A stretch of DNA of 64,000 nucleotides from an uncultured Desulfovibrionaceae bacterium. GTDB taxonomy: Bacteria > Desulfobacterota > Desulfovibrionia > Desulfovibrionales > Desulfovibrionaceae. The notes beneath the pieces were generated by a model. That model was given only the letters and a program-made list of their open reading frames with translations, was not told where the DNA came from and made no database searches. Below are positions 17,513 to 26,780 of the stretch, in pieces. The stretch spans positions 1 through 64,000 of the forward strand of contig CALUUT010000049.1 in assembly GCA_944324045.1 (NCBI GenBank), written 5' to 3'. Every line of letters begins with the position of its first letter. Position 1 is the first letter of the stretch. The translations under genes and the position numbers were made by a program.

Positions 17513-18523
17513 TTACAGTTCAATCATCTCGTCCGGCGCATAGTCCCGACGCGCTTCAAGCCCCATCAGCCGGTCCCAGAGCATGGGCGACAACCCGGTT
17601 CCCGGACGCTTGACAGTAAGATTCTGCGCTGTAAAGCGCTCGCCCTTGCGAATAGGGCGCGCGGCCATGACGCTGCGACGGGCCACGCCCATATTTTTAC
17701 GTTCCGACGGGCTTGGGGCCTTGACGCCGTTCCCCATGGCCTCGCTTATGATGCGAATCCCGCGGACCATGGCCGCAAGCTCTCCAGGCTCAAGCGACGC
17801 CTGATGATCCGGACCGGGCAGATTCCGGTCAAGCGTGAAATGCTTTTCTATGACCGTCGCGCCCATGGCCGCCGCGGCCAGAGGGATTTCGATGCCGGGA
17901 GTATGATCGGAGTAGCCCACGCCGGCCACCCCGGGAAAGGCCGCGCGCAGGGTCTGCATGGCCTGCAGGTTCACTTCGGAATACGGCGTGGGGTATTCCG
18001 TGGTGCAGTGCAAAAGCGTCGTCCTGTCGCGCGCAAGCCCGGACGCCTCAAGCACGGCGAGCGCGGCTTCGATTTCTCCCAAATTGGCCATTCCTGTGGA
18101 CAGATATACAGGCAGCCCCTGGGCCGCGATGCTTCTCAGATGCAAAGGGTTGGTGAGCTCGCCGGAAGGGATTTTAAAAAACGGCATTCCCAAATCCGCA
18201 AGCAGACGGATGCTGTCCTCGTCAAAAGGCGTGGAGGTGAACAGAACGCCCCGTGCCCGGCAATGCGCAAAAAGCCGCTCATGAGCGTCGCGGTCCAGTT
18301 CCAGCCTGCGAATCATTGCAAGCTGGCTTTCCGCGCTTCCTGTGGCGGCCTTTTGGTATTCAGCCTTCGCAGCGCCCGGCGAAACCAGCTTTTCCGCGCG
18401 AAACGTCTGAAATTTAACGGCGTCGGCGCCGGCGTCGGCCGCCGCGTCAATCAGCCGCAGGGCCATATCGAGACTGCCGTTGTGATTCACGCCCGCTTCC
18501 GCGATAATGAACACCCTGTCCAT
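17513..18523 (-). CDS. legI: N,N'-diacetyllegionaminate synthase (NeuB family)
   Basis: 336 residues. NeuB-family enzymes condense phosphoenolpyruvate with a hexosamine-type sugar to form a nine-carbon sialic-acid-like sugar. FIIAEAGVNHNGSLDMALRL, DAVKFQTFRAEKLVSP, FKIPSGELTN, LSTGMANLGEI, GYSDHTPGIEIPLAA and IEKHFTLDRNLPGPDHQ are all family motifs. The last 60 residues form the SAF/antifreeze-like domain. The start ATG follows the rfbF stop by one base. Legionaminate is preferred over sialate because of the LegB/LegC/PtmE neighbours. Confidence 0.8.
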   Translation of the reverse strand: MDRVFIIAEAGVNHNGSLDMALRLIDAAADAGADAVKFQTFRAEKLVSPGAAKAEYQKAATGSAESQLAMIRRLELDRDAHERLFAHCRARGVLFTSTPFDEDSIRLLADLGMPFFKIPSGELTNPLHLRSIAAQGLPVYLSTGMANLGEIEAALAVLEASGLARDRTTLLHCTTEYPTPYSEVNLQAMQTLRAAFPGVAGVGYSDHTPGIEIPLAAAAMGATVIEKHFTLDRNLPGPDHQASLEPGELAAMVRGIRIISEAMGNGVKAPSPSERKNMGVARRSVMAARPIRKGERFTAQNLTVKRPGTGLSPMLWDRLMGLEARRDYAPDEMIEL

Positions 18524-18524
18524 G

Positions 18525-19295
18525 TCAACCCCGGACCCAGGGACGCTCGCCGCGGTCCCACATGGCGTTGAGGTTCTGATGATCGCGCAAGGTGTCCATG
18601 CACTGCCAGAACCCGTTGTGCGGATACATGGAAAGCTGTTTTTCCTCAGCCAGCCTGGTCAGGGGTTCTTTTTCCAGGTCGCAGGAAGGATCTTCGCTCA
18701 GATAATCCAGAAATTCCCGTTTGAATACAAAAAATCCGCAGTTGATGTATTCATCAAGAACCGGCTTTTCCTGCCAGGAAAGAATATTCCCCTTGTCGTC
18801 GGTTTTGACCGTGCCGAAACGGGATGGCATGCGCACGCCCGTGAACGTGCCGATGGTCCCGGACGCCTTGTGAAAAGCCGCAAGCTTTCCGATATCGATA
18901 TCCGACACGCCGTCGCCATAGGTCACCATGAAACGCTCCGTATCGATGTACTTGGCCACGCGCTTGATGCGCGCGCCTTTGAGCGTCTCTTCTCCCGTGT
19001 CGGCCAACGTCACGGTCCGGTCCGTGTCCGCGCCGCCGTGCGCGACCACGTTGCCCGATTTCAGATCCACGGTAAAATCCGAATTGCGCATTTTGTAATC
19101 ATAAAAATACTGCTTGATAAGCTCGCCCTTGTAGCCAAGCGGCAATATGAAATCCTTGAAGCCGTAATACGCATACATGCGCATGATATGCCACATGACA
19201 GGACGCCCGCCGATTTCCACCATGGGCTTGGGTTTGTATTCCGTTTCTTCGCGCAACCGGGTTCCCTTTCCGCCGCACAGTATAATAACCTTCAT
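18525..19295 (-). CDS. rfbF: Glucose-1-phosphate cytidylyltransferase
   Basis: 256 residues starting MKVIILCGGKGTRLREETEYKPKP. RfbF makes CDP-glucose from CTP and glucose 1-phosphate. GGRPVMWHIMRMYAYYGFKDFIL, FMVTYGDGVSDIDI and GFWQCMDTLRD are characteristic. The next enzyme of the pathway, RfbG, is 14 kb away in the plus-strand arm. A start four codons upstream (19307) would sit directly on its own AAGG, so the inner ATG is preferred. The stop is one base from the legI start. Confidence 0.9.
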   Translation of the reverse strand: MKVIILCGGKGTRLREETEYKPKPMVEIGGRPVMWHIMRMYAYYGFKDFILPLGYKGELIKQYFYDYKMRNSDFTVDLKSGNVVAHGGADTDRTVTLADTGEETLKGARIKRVAKYIDTERFMVTYGDGVSDIDIGKLAAFHKASGTIGTFTGVRMPSRFGTVKTDDKGNILSWQEKPVLDEYINCGFFVFKREFLDYLSEDPSCDLEKEPLTRLAEEKQLSMYPHNGFWQCMDTLRDHQNLNAMWDRGERPWVRG

Positions 19296-19352
19296 AGTTT
19301 GCGTCATCCTTCTGAAAAAACGTGTTTGCGTTCTCCAATCGGGCTTGCACCA

Positions 19353-20918
19353 TCAGCGTCCGCACTCGCCGCCGTCCATATTGTCAAGATCAAAGCATTG
19401 AATGATTCGTTCAACGTCAGGACGCTCAAACAAAAGATCTCTGAATTTCACGGCTTCCTCTGGCCGCATGGATGCAAGCAGTCTGGTCCGGGCGGGCAAC
19501 AGCTCTTCAGGGGCGCTGATGCGTTCCCAAAGCGTTCCCTGTCCAAAAGGCGGAAGATAGTTAAGGCCCGTATGGTCGGCGCTGTCCACGGCTATGGCCG
19601 GGATGCCCCGGCTTACGGCCTCCGGCAACGTTCCGGACCCGGCCCCTACGACAAGAGACGCGTTTTCCAGAGCCTCGCTTAAAGAGCCGCTGGACAGGGT
19701 ATAGGTCCGGGGAAGCAGATGCGCAAACTGCTGCGGCCGTACCGCCGGGTGAAAGCGGTAGACCACGGACAGCCCGGCTTGCTCCAGTTGCGGCCGCGCG
19801 CCCGCAAGCAGGCGAAGCACCCGGATGGTCTCCTCCGGATGATAGGACAAAAGCGCCAGTATGGGGGCTGCGGGGTCAGGGCGCAACGTTGGAAGCGTAT
19901 GCAGATCCCGGTAGCGCAAAGCCGGCCCCACCCGATATTCCGGCGCGTCCGGCAGCGGCTCAGGCATAAAGTACGGACCGTTCACGGCTGTTATATGCGG
20001 GGTCGCGGCATGGCGCGCATCCGCCGGGTCCGGGTGATTGTTCAAAAGCTCCGGCGGCCAGGTAAGAAGCTGGGCCGCATACAGCCGGATGTTCCGGCGC
20101 GTCTCGCGCACGCCGCGGTAAAAACATTTATCCACGACCTGGTTTTCATGCCAGCTTATGATTTTTGACCCTTCCGGAAGCAGGGCCGCCAGACGGCGGG
20201 CCGCCAGACGCCGCGATTCGCCGGGCAGATAGCATTGACCAAGGCAGCGCAAAAGCGCCGCGCGCGCATGCCCTTCAAAGCCGTCCTTAGAAAGGCTTAA
20301 GGCCAGCCTGATGGTCGCAATCGGAAAGGAAACAAGATGCCAGGCCAGGCTCAACCAGTCGCCCGGCGTCAGCAGCTCGACTTCGGTCAGGACCGGCTCG
20401 GCATGGTTTTTCAAGATGGAGAACACCCGGCCGAGCAATCGCGGGTCGCGACTTCCGTACAAACGGGCCAACACGACCGGGGCATGGCCATGGTCTCCAA
20501 GCGCCTCAGGCAGCCCCGGCAAATACGTATCTCTGTAGCGGCCTTCGGAGTCCACGCGGCGCACCAGCACAAACACATCGACCACGGTCGCGGTCCGGCC
20601 CTGCTCGCGACATGCGCGGATATGCTCCTTAAGGCGCGGCAACGCGGCCAGACCGCTCGCCTTGCGCATAATCCCCGCGGCCGCATGCAGGGCGAAGGCC
20701 GCGGCATTGACCGCATAATATCTGGCCGTCTGAAACGCTATCTCCAGCGCATCCGGCTGCCGGGGCGTTTCCCCGCGCCGCCAGCGTCCAAGCATGTCGT
20801 TGCAATGCGGCGCCTTGGAGAGCACATGGTTCGCCAGAAGGCGCGGGTCCGCATACGCCTTTTCATTTATACGGGAAAAGGTCTCAAAAAACGCTCTGAT
20901 ATCCTCTGGAATCCTCAT
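19353..20918 (-). CDS. Unknown surface-carbohydrate protein, GT-B-like C-terminus
   Basis: 521 residues; not assigned to a named family. The N-terminal third is helical. The C-terminal 200 residues contain ILALLSYHPEETIRVLRLLAG, VVYRFHPAVRPQQFAHLL and ASLVVGAGSGTLPEAVSRGI followed by PAIAVDS. That pattern (Rossmann-like, HP motif, then GS-x-x-x-E-A-x-x-x-G-x-P) resembles nucleotide-sugar or glycerophosphotransferase-type GT-B domains. No signal peptide or membrane helix is obvious. The ATG at 20918 overlaps the stop of the upstream SDR gene in an ATGA. A glycosyl- or glycerophosphotransferase for the surface polymer is the best inference. Confidence 0.55.
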   Translation of the reverse strand: MRIPEDIRAFFETFSRINEKAYADPRLLANHVLSKAPHCNDMLGRWRRGETPRQPDALEIAFQTARYYAVNAAAFALHAAAGIMRKASGLAALPRLKEHIRACREQGRTATVVDVFVLVRRVDSEGRYRDTYLPGLPEALGDHGHAPVVLARLYGSRDPRLLGRVFSILKNHAEPVLTEVELLTPGDWLSLAWHLVSFPIATIRLALSLSKDGFEGHARAALLRCLGQCYLPGESRRLAARRLAALLPEGSKIISWHENQVVDKCFYRGVRETRRNIRLYAAQLLTWPPELLNNHPDPADARHAATPHITAVNGPYFMPEPLPDAPEYRVGPALRYRDLHTLPTLRPDPAAPILALLSYHPEETIRVLRLLAGARPQLEQAGLSVVYRFHPAVRPQQFAHLLPRTYTLSSGSLSEALENASLVVGAGSGTLPEAVSRGIPAIAVDSADHTGLNYLPPFGQGTLWERISAPEELLPARTRLLASMRPEEAVKFRDLLFERPDVERIIQCFDLDNMDGGECGR

Positions 20919-21850
20919 TTCGCGCACCGCCCGCTCGCCCAGGCATACATGCGTTTCAAACCTTCGGAAAGAGAGGTCTGCGGGACATAGCCCAACACTT
21001 CAGCCGCCAGAGACATGTCCGCATAAATGCCGTGCATGTCGCCGGGAGTGCAGCCCGCATAGCGCACGGAACACGGCGCGTCGTGAAGCGCCCTTAAGGC
21101 CGCCGTCAGCTCGCCCACGGTCACCCGGCCGCTGCCGCCGATATTGATCGCGCATCCCGCGGATTCCGGATGATCAAGACACAGCAAAAAGGCCCGCACC
21201 ACGTCGTCTATATATACGAAATCCCTGTAGCGGTCCGGATTGCCCTTGACATGGATATCGCCCTTGTCGAGCATCATGGCCATGTAGATGCTGACCATGC
21301 CCTGACGCAGGTTGCTCATGTTCTGGCCCGGTCCATACACGTTGAACAGGCGCAACGCCGTGGAGCGCACTCCATATTGCTCATAAAGCCGCAGGTAATG
21401 CTCGCTTGCAAGCTTGCCCACTCCGTAGAAAGAACGCGGAAACGCGGGCGCGTCTTCTCTGACCGGCTTATCCGGCTGGTCTCCGTACACGGACATGCTG
21501 CTTGCATACAGGATGCGCCCGCACCCCACAGCCAGCGCGAATTTAAGCAGATGCAGAGTTGATTCGGCATTTGTGCGCAGATCATAGACCGGATCGTCAA
21601 AGCTGATTTCGCCGCTGCTTTGTCCGGCGATATGGAATATCGCGGCATAGGGCTCGCGCGGCAGAATTTCGGCGTACAGGCGCGCATCCTGGCACGCGGC
21701 TTCATAAAACTCCGCTTCCGCGGGGATGTTCTCCCGAAACCCCGTAGTCAGATTGTCCACGCCCACGACACGGTGCCCCTGCGCCAAAAGCGCCCGCGCC
21801 ACGGCTGAACCGATGAAGCCCGCAATCCCCGTCACAAGATATGAAGCCAT
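20915..21850 (-). CDS. NAD-dependent sugar epimerase/dehydratase (extended SDR)
   Basis: 311 residues. Rossmann motif TGIAGFIGSAVARALL at residues 7-22 and catalytic SSMSVYGD plus YGVGK (Y-x-x-x-K) mark an extended short-chain dehydrogenase acting on nucleotide sugars, of UDP-glucose 4-epimerase type. NVYGPGQNMSN and YRDFVYIDDVVRAFL are family features. The exact substrate is unclear. It follows the HAD gene immediately and is coupled to the 521-residue unknown protein. It may process a precursor for the nearby aldolase/cytidylyltransferase cassette. Confidence 0.8.
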   Translation of the reverse strand: MASYLVTGIAGFIGSAVARALLAQGHRVVGVDNLTTGFRENIPAEAEFYEAACQDARLYAEILPREPYAAIFHIAGQSSGEISFDDPVYDLRTNAESTLHLLKFALAVGCGRILYASSMSVYGDQPDKPVREDAPAFPRSFYGVGKLASEHYLRLYEQYGVRSTALRLFNVYGPGQNMSNLRQGMVSIYMAMMLDKGDIHVKGNPDRYRDFVYIDDVVRAFLLCLDHPESAGCAINIGGSGRVTVGELTAALRALHDAPCSVRYAGCTPGDMHGIYADMSLAAEVLGYVPQTSLSEGLKRMYAWASGRCAK

Positions 21851-22477
21851 TTATTCCTCCAGAACATACCGAGCCAGCCGGGTCAAATCCTCATGCCACG
21901 GATGGGCCGGGCTCACCGGCCCCCGACCGTAAAACGCGGTTCCCACGCTTTCGGCCGCCTCGAAATCCGTGATGCTGTCTCCGACCATCAGCGCCCGTTC
22001 GGGTTTGACGCCCGCTTCCCGCACGCACCGCGCGACCAGTTCCGCCTTGGCCGGCGGAGTGCCGTGCGCCGCGAAAAAGAATCGCACAAGGCCGCGTTTT
22101 TCCAAAATAAAATGCAGCTCTTCATCCGGCATGCCTGTGGCCACGCATAAGGGAATGCGCCCATACAGGGTCTCAAGGGCGTCCATCGCGCCGGGGACCA
22201 TGGGCTCTGTGACCATGCGCTCCCGCACCTTTGACGCAAACTGGGCGCACAGGGCGTCTGAAAGCTCCTGAGTCCATGGTTTGCGCAAGGCTTCTTTAAA
22301 GAGCCATTCAAACTTGAGCACCCGGCTTACGCCGCCGTGCGCCCGATGATAGTCCACCAGCCTTCGCGCCGCATCCTCGCCAAAGGGCAACGCCGTTTCA
22401 TAAAACGCCCTGGTCTTGACCTCCACAGTCTCGCCGAGCACCCCGTCAAAATCAAAAATCACCAGATCAAACCGCAT
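21851..22477 (-). CDS. HAD-superfamily phosphatase
   Basis: 208 residues from the ATG at 22477, which has GGGGGA 6 bases upstream. The motif FDFDGVLGET (Asp nucleophile plus D+2 acid), a helical cap and MVGDSITDFEAAESVG identify a phosphoglycolate phosphatase-like HAD enzyme. It could dephosphorylate a sugar-acid phosphate, for example the phosphate product of an ulosonic acid synthesis, analogous to KdsC. That is inference from the neighbouring KdsB-like and aldolase genes. Confidence 0.8.
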   Translation of the reverse strand: MRFDLVIFDFDGVLGETVEVKTRAFYETALPFGEDAARRLVDYHRAHGGVSRVLKFEWLFKEALRKPWTQELSDALCAQFASKVRERMVTEPMVPGAMDALETLYGRIPLCVATGMPDEELHFILEKRGLVRFFFAAHGTPPAKAELVARCVREAGVKPERALMVGDSITDFEAAESVGTAFYGRGPVSPAHPWHEDLTRLARYVLEE

Positions 22478-22500
22478 GGGCGTTCCCCCGGCTCGCAAGC

Positions 22501-23415
22501 CTACGCATCGTCGCGTTTCAAGACGTCAAGAATATTCCGGACAGCGTCGGTTTCCATTTTTATCCGCGCTTCCTTGGCGTATGAGCCGATGTGCGGCGTT
22601 ACAATGACCGTATCCAATTCGGCGAGCGGGCCGGCATACGGCTCCTTGCCGAACACATCCAGGGCGGCGCCGGCCAGATGCCCGTTTTCCAGAAGCGCGC
22701 GCAACGCCTCTTCGTCCACAAGGCCGCCGCGCGCGCAGTTGATCAGAAAAGCCCCTTTTTTCATGAGTGAAAGCTTTGCGGCGTCAAGAAGCGGCCGGCC
22801 CTTGCCGCCGGGAAGATGCAGCGTCACGATATCGGCCCAACCAAGAAGTTCGTCAAGCTCCATGCGGCGGCCGGCGTCCGCGACAAAGGGGTCGGAATAG
22901 GCGGTTTGCGCGCCAAGGGCCGTAAAAGCGGCGCTTACGGCCCGGCCGATGCGCCCCATGCCCACAATGCCCACGCGCTTGCCCGCAATCAGGCTTCCCA
23001 TGCGCTTTTTCCACACGCCGGAACGCAATTCCCGGTCCATACGGCAGATATCGCGCAACAGGGAAAGCGCAAGCCCCACAGTCAGTTCCGCGACCGCGGC
23101 GACCGGCGCATCCGGGGTGTTGCGCACCGCGATGCCCCGCCGTTCGGCTTCCTCAAGATCGACATTGTCCATGCCCGCGCCGCAACGGGAAATGACTTTA
23201 AGCTCCGGAAGAGCCGCCATGACGTTTGCGGTCAACGGCTCGGTTCCGGCCACGACCGCCGCGCACCCCTGAAGAAACTCCATGGCTTCCTCTTCCGTGA
23301 GCGCGCGGCCATGGGGATTCAATTTGACCGTGAACCCGTTTTCCGCCAGCAGACGCAGGGGCGCGTCGCTGAACTTGCCGAATGATGACGTGGTAACAGC
23401 TGCCTTCATGAACAT
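22501..23415 (-). CDS. D-isomer-specific 2-hydroxyacid dehydrogenase (SerA-like)
   Basis: 304 residues. The fold is complete: RCGAGMDNVD, the NAD motif VGIVGMGRIGRAVSAAF, catalytic NCARGGLVDE and TPHIGSYAKEA supplying Arg, Glu and His. Without the ACT domain of biosynthetic SerA it is more likely a dedicated enzyme of this locus, interconverting a 2-keto and a 2-hydroxy acid with NAD. Two in-frame ATGs (23415, 23409) compete. Nearby aldolase and KdsB-like genes suggest a substrate made from or going into a keto-acid sugar. Confidence 0.85.
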   Translation of the reverse strand: MFMKAAVTTSSFGKFSDAPLRLLAENGFTVKLNPHGRALTEEEAMEFLQGCAAVVAGTEPLTANVMAALPELKVISRCGAGMDNVDLEEAERRGIAVRNTPDAPVAAVAELTVGLALSLLRDICRMDRELRSGVWKKRMGSLIAGKRVGIVGMGRIGRAVSAAFTALGAQTAYSDPFVADAGRRMELDELLGWADIVTLHLPGGKGRPLLDAAKLSLMKKGAFLINCARGGLVDEEALRALLENGHLAGAALDVFGKEPYAGPLAELDTVIVTPHIGSYAKEARIKMETDAVRNILDVLKRDDA

Positions 23416-23477
23416 TTCCGCCTTTGCTCTTTATGCTTGAAATACGCGCGCCAAAAAACGCCGAACAAAATCGCCGC

Positions 23478-24101
23478 TCACGCCGCAGGGGCGTCCCCGC
23501 ACGCCGGGGAACCCGCTTTGGGCTCCCGCATCCGTATGACCCGCGCCGGAACCCCGCCCACAATCGCCATGGGCGGCACATCCCTGGTCACCACCGCGCC
23601 CGCGCCCACCACCGCGCCCCGGCCAATGGTCACATTGGAGGTGATCACCGCATTCGACGCAATCCATACGTCGTCCTCAATCACGATGCGGCCCGGCGTA
23701 TGGCCCTGCTCCATAATGGGAATATCCGTGCGCTCGATACGGTGATCCGCGGCCTGAATGACGACGCCGGAAGCAATCAGGACATTGTCGCCGATAACCA
23801 CTTCGCCGTCATCCCCGGAAATAATGCTGAAATCGCCCAGAAACACATTGTCGCCTATCGTGATGCGGCCCCGGTCCGCGGCCAGCATGGACAGACGGTT
23901 CAGGGCCACATTGGTTCCCAGACTGATATTGGAGAAGCCATAGATCACCACGCCGACGCCGGAACGAAACCGCCCGGCCTTACGGAAAAAAGGCCGGTAC
24001 GCCAGACGGCGCAAAAGCGTGCCTGCGGCGGCCGGAATCCAGCCCGCAAGCCAGAGACCGCACTCCCGAAGGTGCAACCGGATGCGTTCGGCCGTGGTCA
24101 T
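23478..24101 (-). CDS. Hexapeptide-repeat acyltransferase
   Basis: 207 residues. A run of hexapeptide repeats (about residues 48-190; [60 protein letters not shown]) indicates a left-handed beta-helix acetyltransferase of the Maa/WcaF type, and [10 protein letters not shown] supplies the likely active-site His. It overlaps the KdsB-like gene in an ATGA. It may O- or N-acetylate a sugar of this locus. It is the only N-acetyltransferase candidate for the LegH step, but nothing in the sequence proves that. Confidence 0.8.
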   Translation of the reverse strand: MTTAERIRLHLRECGLWLAGWIPAAAGTLLRRLAYRPFFRKAGRFRSGVGVVIYGFSNISLGTNVALNRLSMLAADRGRITIGDNVFLGDFSIISGDDGEVVIGDNVLIASGVVIQAADHRIERTDIPIMEQGHTPGRIVIEDDVWIASNAVITSNVTIGRGAVVGAGAVVTRDVPPMAIVGGVPARVIRMREPKAGSPACGDAPAA

Positions 24102-24883
24102 GGATGCGTCCGTTTTTTCATGTAGGCGTCCAAAAGCGGGTCGTCTTTCATAAGCGCGCGCGCACGCTCAAGGTCTTCCGGCGTATCCACGCTGACATTC
24201 GGGGTCGTGGTCGGAATCATGCGCACCGCGTCGCCGTTTTCAAGAATGCGCATCATATCCACGGACTCGATGATCTCAAGAGGCGTTTCCGGCAGACTGT
24301 TGAAATGCAAAAGATAGTCGCGCCGGAACGGAATGACGCACACCTGTTTTTTCATGGGCACGACCGGCGCGCCCTTTTTGCGGCTTGGCACAGGCTCACG
24401 GGAAAAATACAGGGCGTTGCCCTTAAGATCGGTCACCACCTTGACTTCATTGGGGTTTTCAAAGTCCTCGACCGAATCGATATCGCCCATCAGATTCACC
24501 ACATTGAGCGAAGGATCCTGCAACAAGGGCTCAATCGCGGCATCCACCATTTCCGGCGTGACCATGGGTTCATCGCCCTGAACCATGACCACGATATCCA
24601 CGCGCTTTCCCGTCATGGCCTCGACCGCCAAGAGGGCTTCGGCCGTCCGGTCGGAACAGCGGGTATGCGTATCCGCGGTCATAATACCCGGAATGCCGAT
24701 GCTCTCGGCATATATTTTTATGAGCTCATCGCAGGTGGCGATATAGGTTCCGGACAGTTTTTTGCTCATGGCCGTGCGCAGGGCCACATGCCCGACCATG
24801 GGCATTCCGAGAATGTCGGCCATGGGCTTGCCCGGAAAACGGGACGAACCCATGCGCGCCGGAATAATGGCGATAATGTTCAT
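24098..24883 (-). CDS. KdsB-like CMP-ulosonate cytidylyltransferase
   Basis: 261 residues. KdsB makes CMP-Kdo; the family signatures [52 protein letters not shown] and [12 protein letters not shown] are here. It departs from housekeeping KdsB in places (MGSSRF for the usual YASTRL, a shortened [17 protein letters not shown] loop). Its coupling to an acyltransferase, SDR and aldolase rather than LPS-core genes suggests a paralogue for a different 3-deoxy-2-ulosonic acid. Whether another kdsB exists in the genome cannot be seen here. Confidence 0.75.
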   Translation of the reverse strand: MNIIAIIPARMGSSRFPGKPMADILGMPMVGHVALRTAMSKKLSGTYIATCDELIKIYAESIGIPGIMTADTHTRCSDRTAEALLAVEAMTGKRVDIVVMVQGDEPMVTPEMVDAAIEPLLQDPSLNVVNLMGDIDSVEDFENPNEVKVVTDLKGNALYFSREPVPSRKKGAPVVPMKKQVCVIPFRRDYLLHFNSLPETPLEIIESVDMMRILENGDAVRMIPTTTPNVSVDTPEDLERARALMKDDPLLDAYMKKRTHP

Positions 24884-24923
24884 CTCAATGCTCCGTCAAA
24901 GTCTCGTTGAAACGCCGCACAGA

Positions 24924-25850
24924 TTATTTTCCCTTCAACTCTTCGTCTTTTAAAAGATATCCGTGCGCGGTCCGCATCTGCGAGTTTATTTCGCGATGCA
25001 CATCCTCAATCACCCGCAAAATGCCCTGTCCAAGGTCCGTGGACAGGCGCGGCGTCATTTTATAGCCCACCTGAGGGTTGAAGGAATACGGCGTGATCTC
25101 ATAATGGCCGCTTTGATCATCGGCCAGAAATTCAAATTCAATGGGCTCGCCCAGAATTTCCTGAATCATCTTCAAAACGTCGCCGACCCGCATGGGCTGA
25201 TGCCCGGAAAGCACAATATGCTTGTTCGCATATTCCGGATTCAAGATCTCCACGCTGCACACGGCCGCATCCTCGACATGGATGTATTCGCGCAGGGCCT
25301 TCGCGTGTCCGAAATAGGAAATATGCTTTTTCTCCAGGGCTTCGCGCACGAACCGGTAAATGGCGTTGCGATTGTCCGCGCGCGGACCGTACAGGGAGCC
25401 GTAGCGCAAAATCGTGTAATCAAGGCCGTGCACTTTCTGGTACTGCTGGATATAAAGCTCGCACGCCTGCTTGCTGCACCGGTAAAAACCGCCCGCGCTG
25501 CTGTAGACATAAAGAGAGCTTGCGAACACGAAACGCCGCACCCTGGCTTTCACGCTTGCTTCAAGCGCAAGGGTGTTGCCGAGAATATTGTATTTGACCG
25601 TGTCCACAGGCCGCGAGCCGGCCTCGCCGATATCCGCGATGCCCGCGAAATTATACACGGCGTCCGCGCCCGCCACGGCTTCGGCCACAGCCTTTTCATC
25701 AAGCACATTGCCCACGATCATCCGCTGCCCTTCTTTAAGCCAGGGAGATTCGCGGATATCGAAAACCGTGACGGAATGCCCCGCATCGGTCAGCTTGTCG
25801 CACACATGGGAGCCAAGGAACCCGGCTCCGCCAAACACGGTAATATTCAT
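24924..25850 (-). CDS. NAD-dependent epimerase/dehydratase (extended SDR)
   Basis: 308 residues from MNITVFGGAGFLGSHVCDKL, with a GGAC purine site before the ATG at 25850. The NAD motif GGAGFLGSH, SSLYVY and the catalytic YRCSK are present, with RYGSLYGPRADNRN and REYIHVEDAA later. It is a nucleotide-sugar SDR distinct from the one at 20915. Position between the aldolase and the KdsB-like gene suggests it prepares the aldehyde or alters the product in the same pathway. Confidence 0.8.
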   Translation of the reverse strand: MNITVFGGAGFLGSHVCDKLTDAGHSVTVFDIRESPWLKEGQRMIVGNVLDEKAVAEAVAGADAVYNFAGIADIGEAGSRPVDTVKYNILGNTLALEASVKARVRRFVFASSLYVYSSAGGFYRCSKQACELYIQQYQKVHGLDYTILRYGSLYGPRADNRNAIYRFVREALEKKHISYFGHAKALREYIHVEDAAVCSVEILNPEYANKHIVLSGHQPMRVGDVLKMIQEILGEPIEFEFLADDQSGHYEITPYSFNPQVGYKMTPRLSTDLGQGILRVIEDVHREINSQMRTAHGYLLKDEELKGK

Positions 25851-25914
25851 GATGCTGTCCTTCAAAAACGTTGTGCGGTCAAAAATTCAGGCCCAAGGAG
25901 CAAAACCGCTCCCC

Positions 25915-26673
25915 CTATTCCAGGGGCGGCATTTCAGCCGCGACGCGTAAAAACACGGAATCAATGCCGTAGGCGATGAACTGATAGCCTTCGGCGATAT
26001 TGCGCCGCAACTGGTCCGGGTCGGGCATGACCACATGCGCGCCCATGGGCATGGCATGTTTTTGACACACGGCGTTGATATGCGCCATGGCTTCCTTGAA
26101 TTCCGGATGATCAAACCGCGCGGTCAGGTTCATGGAGCCGGACAGATCATAGGGACCGACAAAGACCGCGTCCAGTCTGGGGTTGCCGATAATGGACTCA
26201 AGATTGTTCACCGCATCGATATGTTCTATCTGGGCCACAATAAGCATCCGCTCCGCCGCGCCATGCATGTATTCGTCGAAATCGCGTCCATACAGATTGG
26301 CGCGGCAGAATCCCACTCCGCGGCGGCCCGCAGGGGGATACAGAATATGGCCCACGGCGGCGTCAAGCTGCTCTCTTGAGGTGATCATGGGCAAAATGAG
26401 GCCCTGAGCTCCGGCTTCCAGAGCCATTTTCACATGCGTCATGTCCGCGCGCGCGACCCGGGCCATGGGAAGAACGCCTTTCAATTCCATGGCCCGAAAC
26501 AGGTTGGCCAATTGATGGCGCGCTATGCCGCCATGCTCCAGATCGACGGCAATCCAGTCATACCCGGCGTTTGCCAGCATTTCGGAAACATCGGCATCCG
26601 GAATCTGCTGCCATGTGCCGACGCTGGCCTTGCCCGCGCGCAGTTTTTCGCGAATCTCTCTGCTATCCGCCAT
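25915..26673 (-). CDS. HpcH/HpaI-family aldolase
   Basis: 252 residues. Class II metal-dependent aldolases of this family join or split pyruvate and an aldehyde to give 2-keto-3-deoxy acids. AGYDWIAVDLEHGGIARHQL, QGLILPMITSREQL, GRRGVGFCRANLYG, AQIEHIDAVNNLESI and DAVFVGPYDLSGSM are conserved motifs carrying the Glu/Asp metal ligands and substrate Arg. In catabolic loci it would cleave aromatic or sugar-acid products. Here, next to a KdsB-like cytidylyltransferase in a polysaccharide operon, a biosynthetic condensation making a 3-deoxy-ulosonic acid is an attractive inference. Confidence 0.82.
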   Translation of the reverse strand: MADSREIREKLRAGKASVGTWQQIPDADVSEMLANAGYDWIAVDLEHGGIARHQLANLFRAMELKGVLPMARVARADMTHVKMALEAGAQGLILPMITSREQLDAAVGHILYPPAGRRGVGFCRANLYGRDFDEYMHGAAERMLIVAQIEHIDAVNNLESIIGNPRLDAVFVGPYDLSGSMNLTARFDHPEFKEAMAHINAVCQKHAMPMGAHVVMPDPDQLRRNIAEGYQFIAYGIDSVFLRVAAEMPPLE

Positions 26674-26780
26674 AATTTCTCCCTTGCCGCCTCATGCGGT
26701 CATTTCGATTATACGCCGCCTGCGCAGATGATGCAATCCGCGAGAAAAAGCGGCTCGCGCGCCCTTTTTGTCGCGGACGG

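Noticed and set aside
23478-24101. Naming the hexapeptide acyltransferase LegH
   Set aside because: Only general family motifs are visible and the gene is coupled to the KdsB-like gene rather than to leg genes, so no symbol was given.
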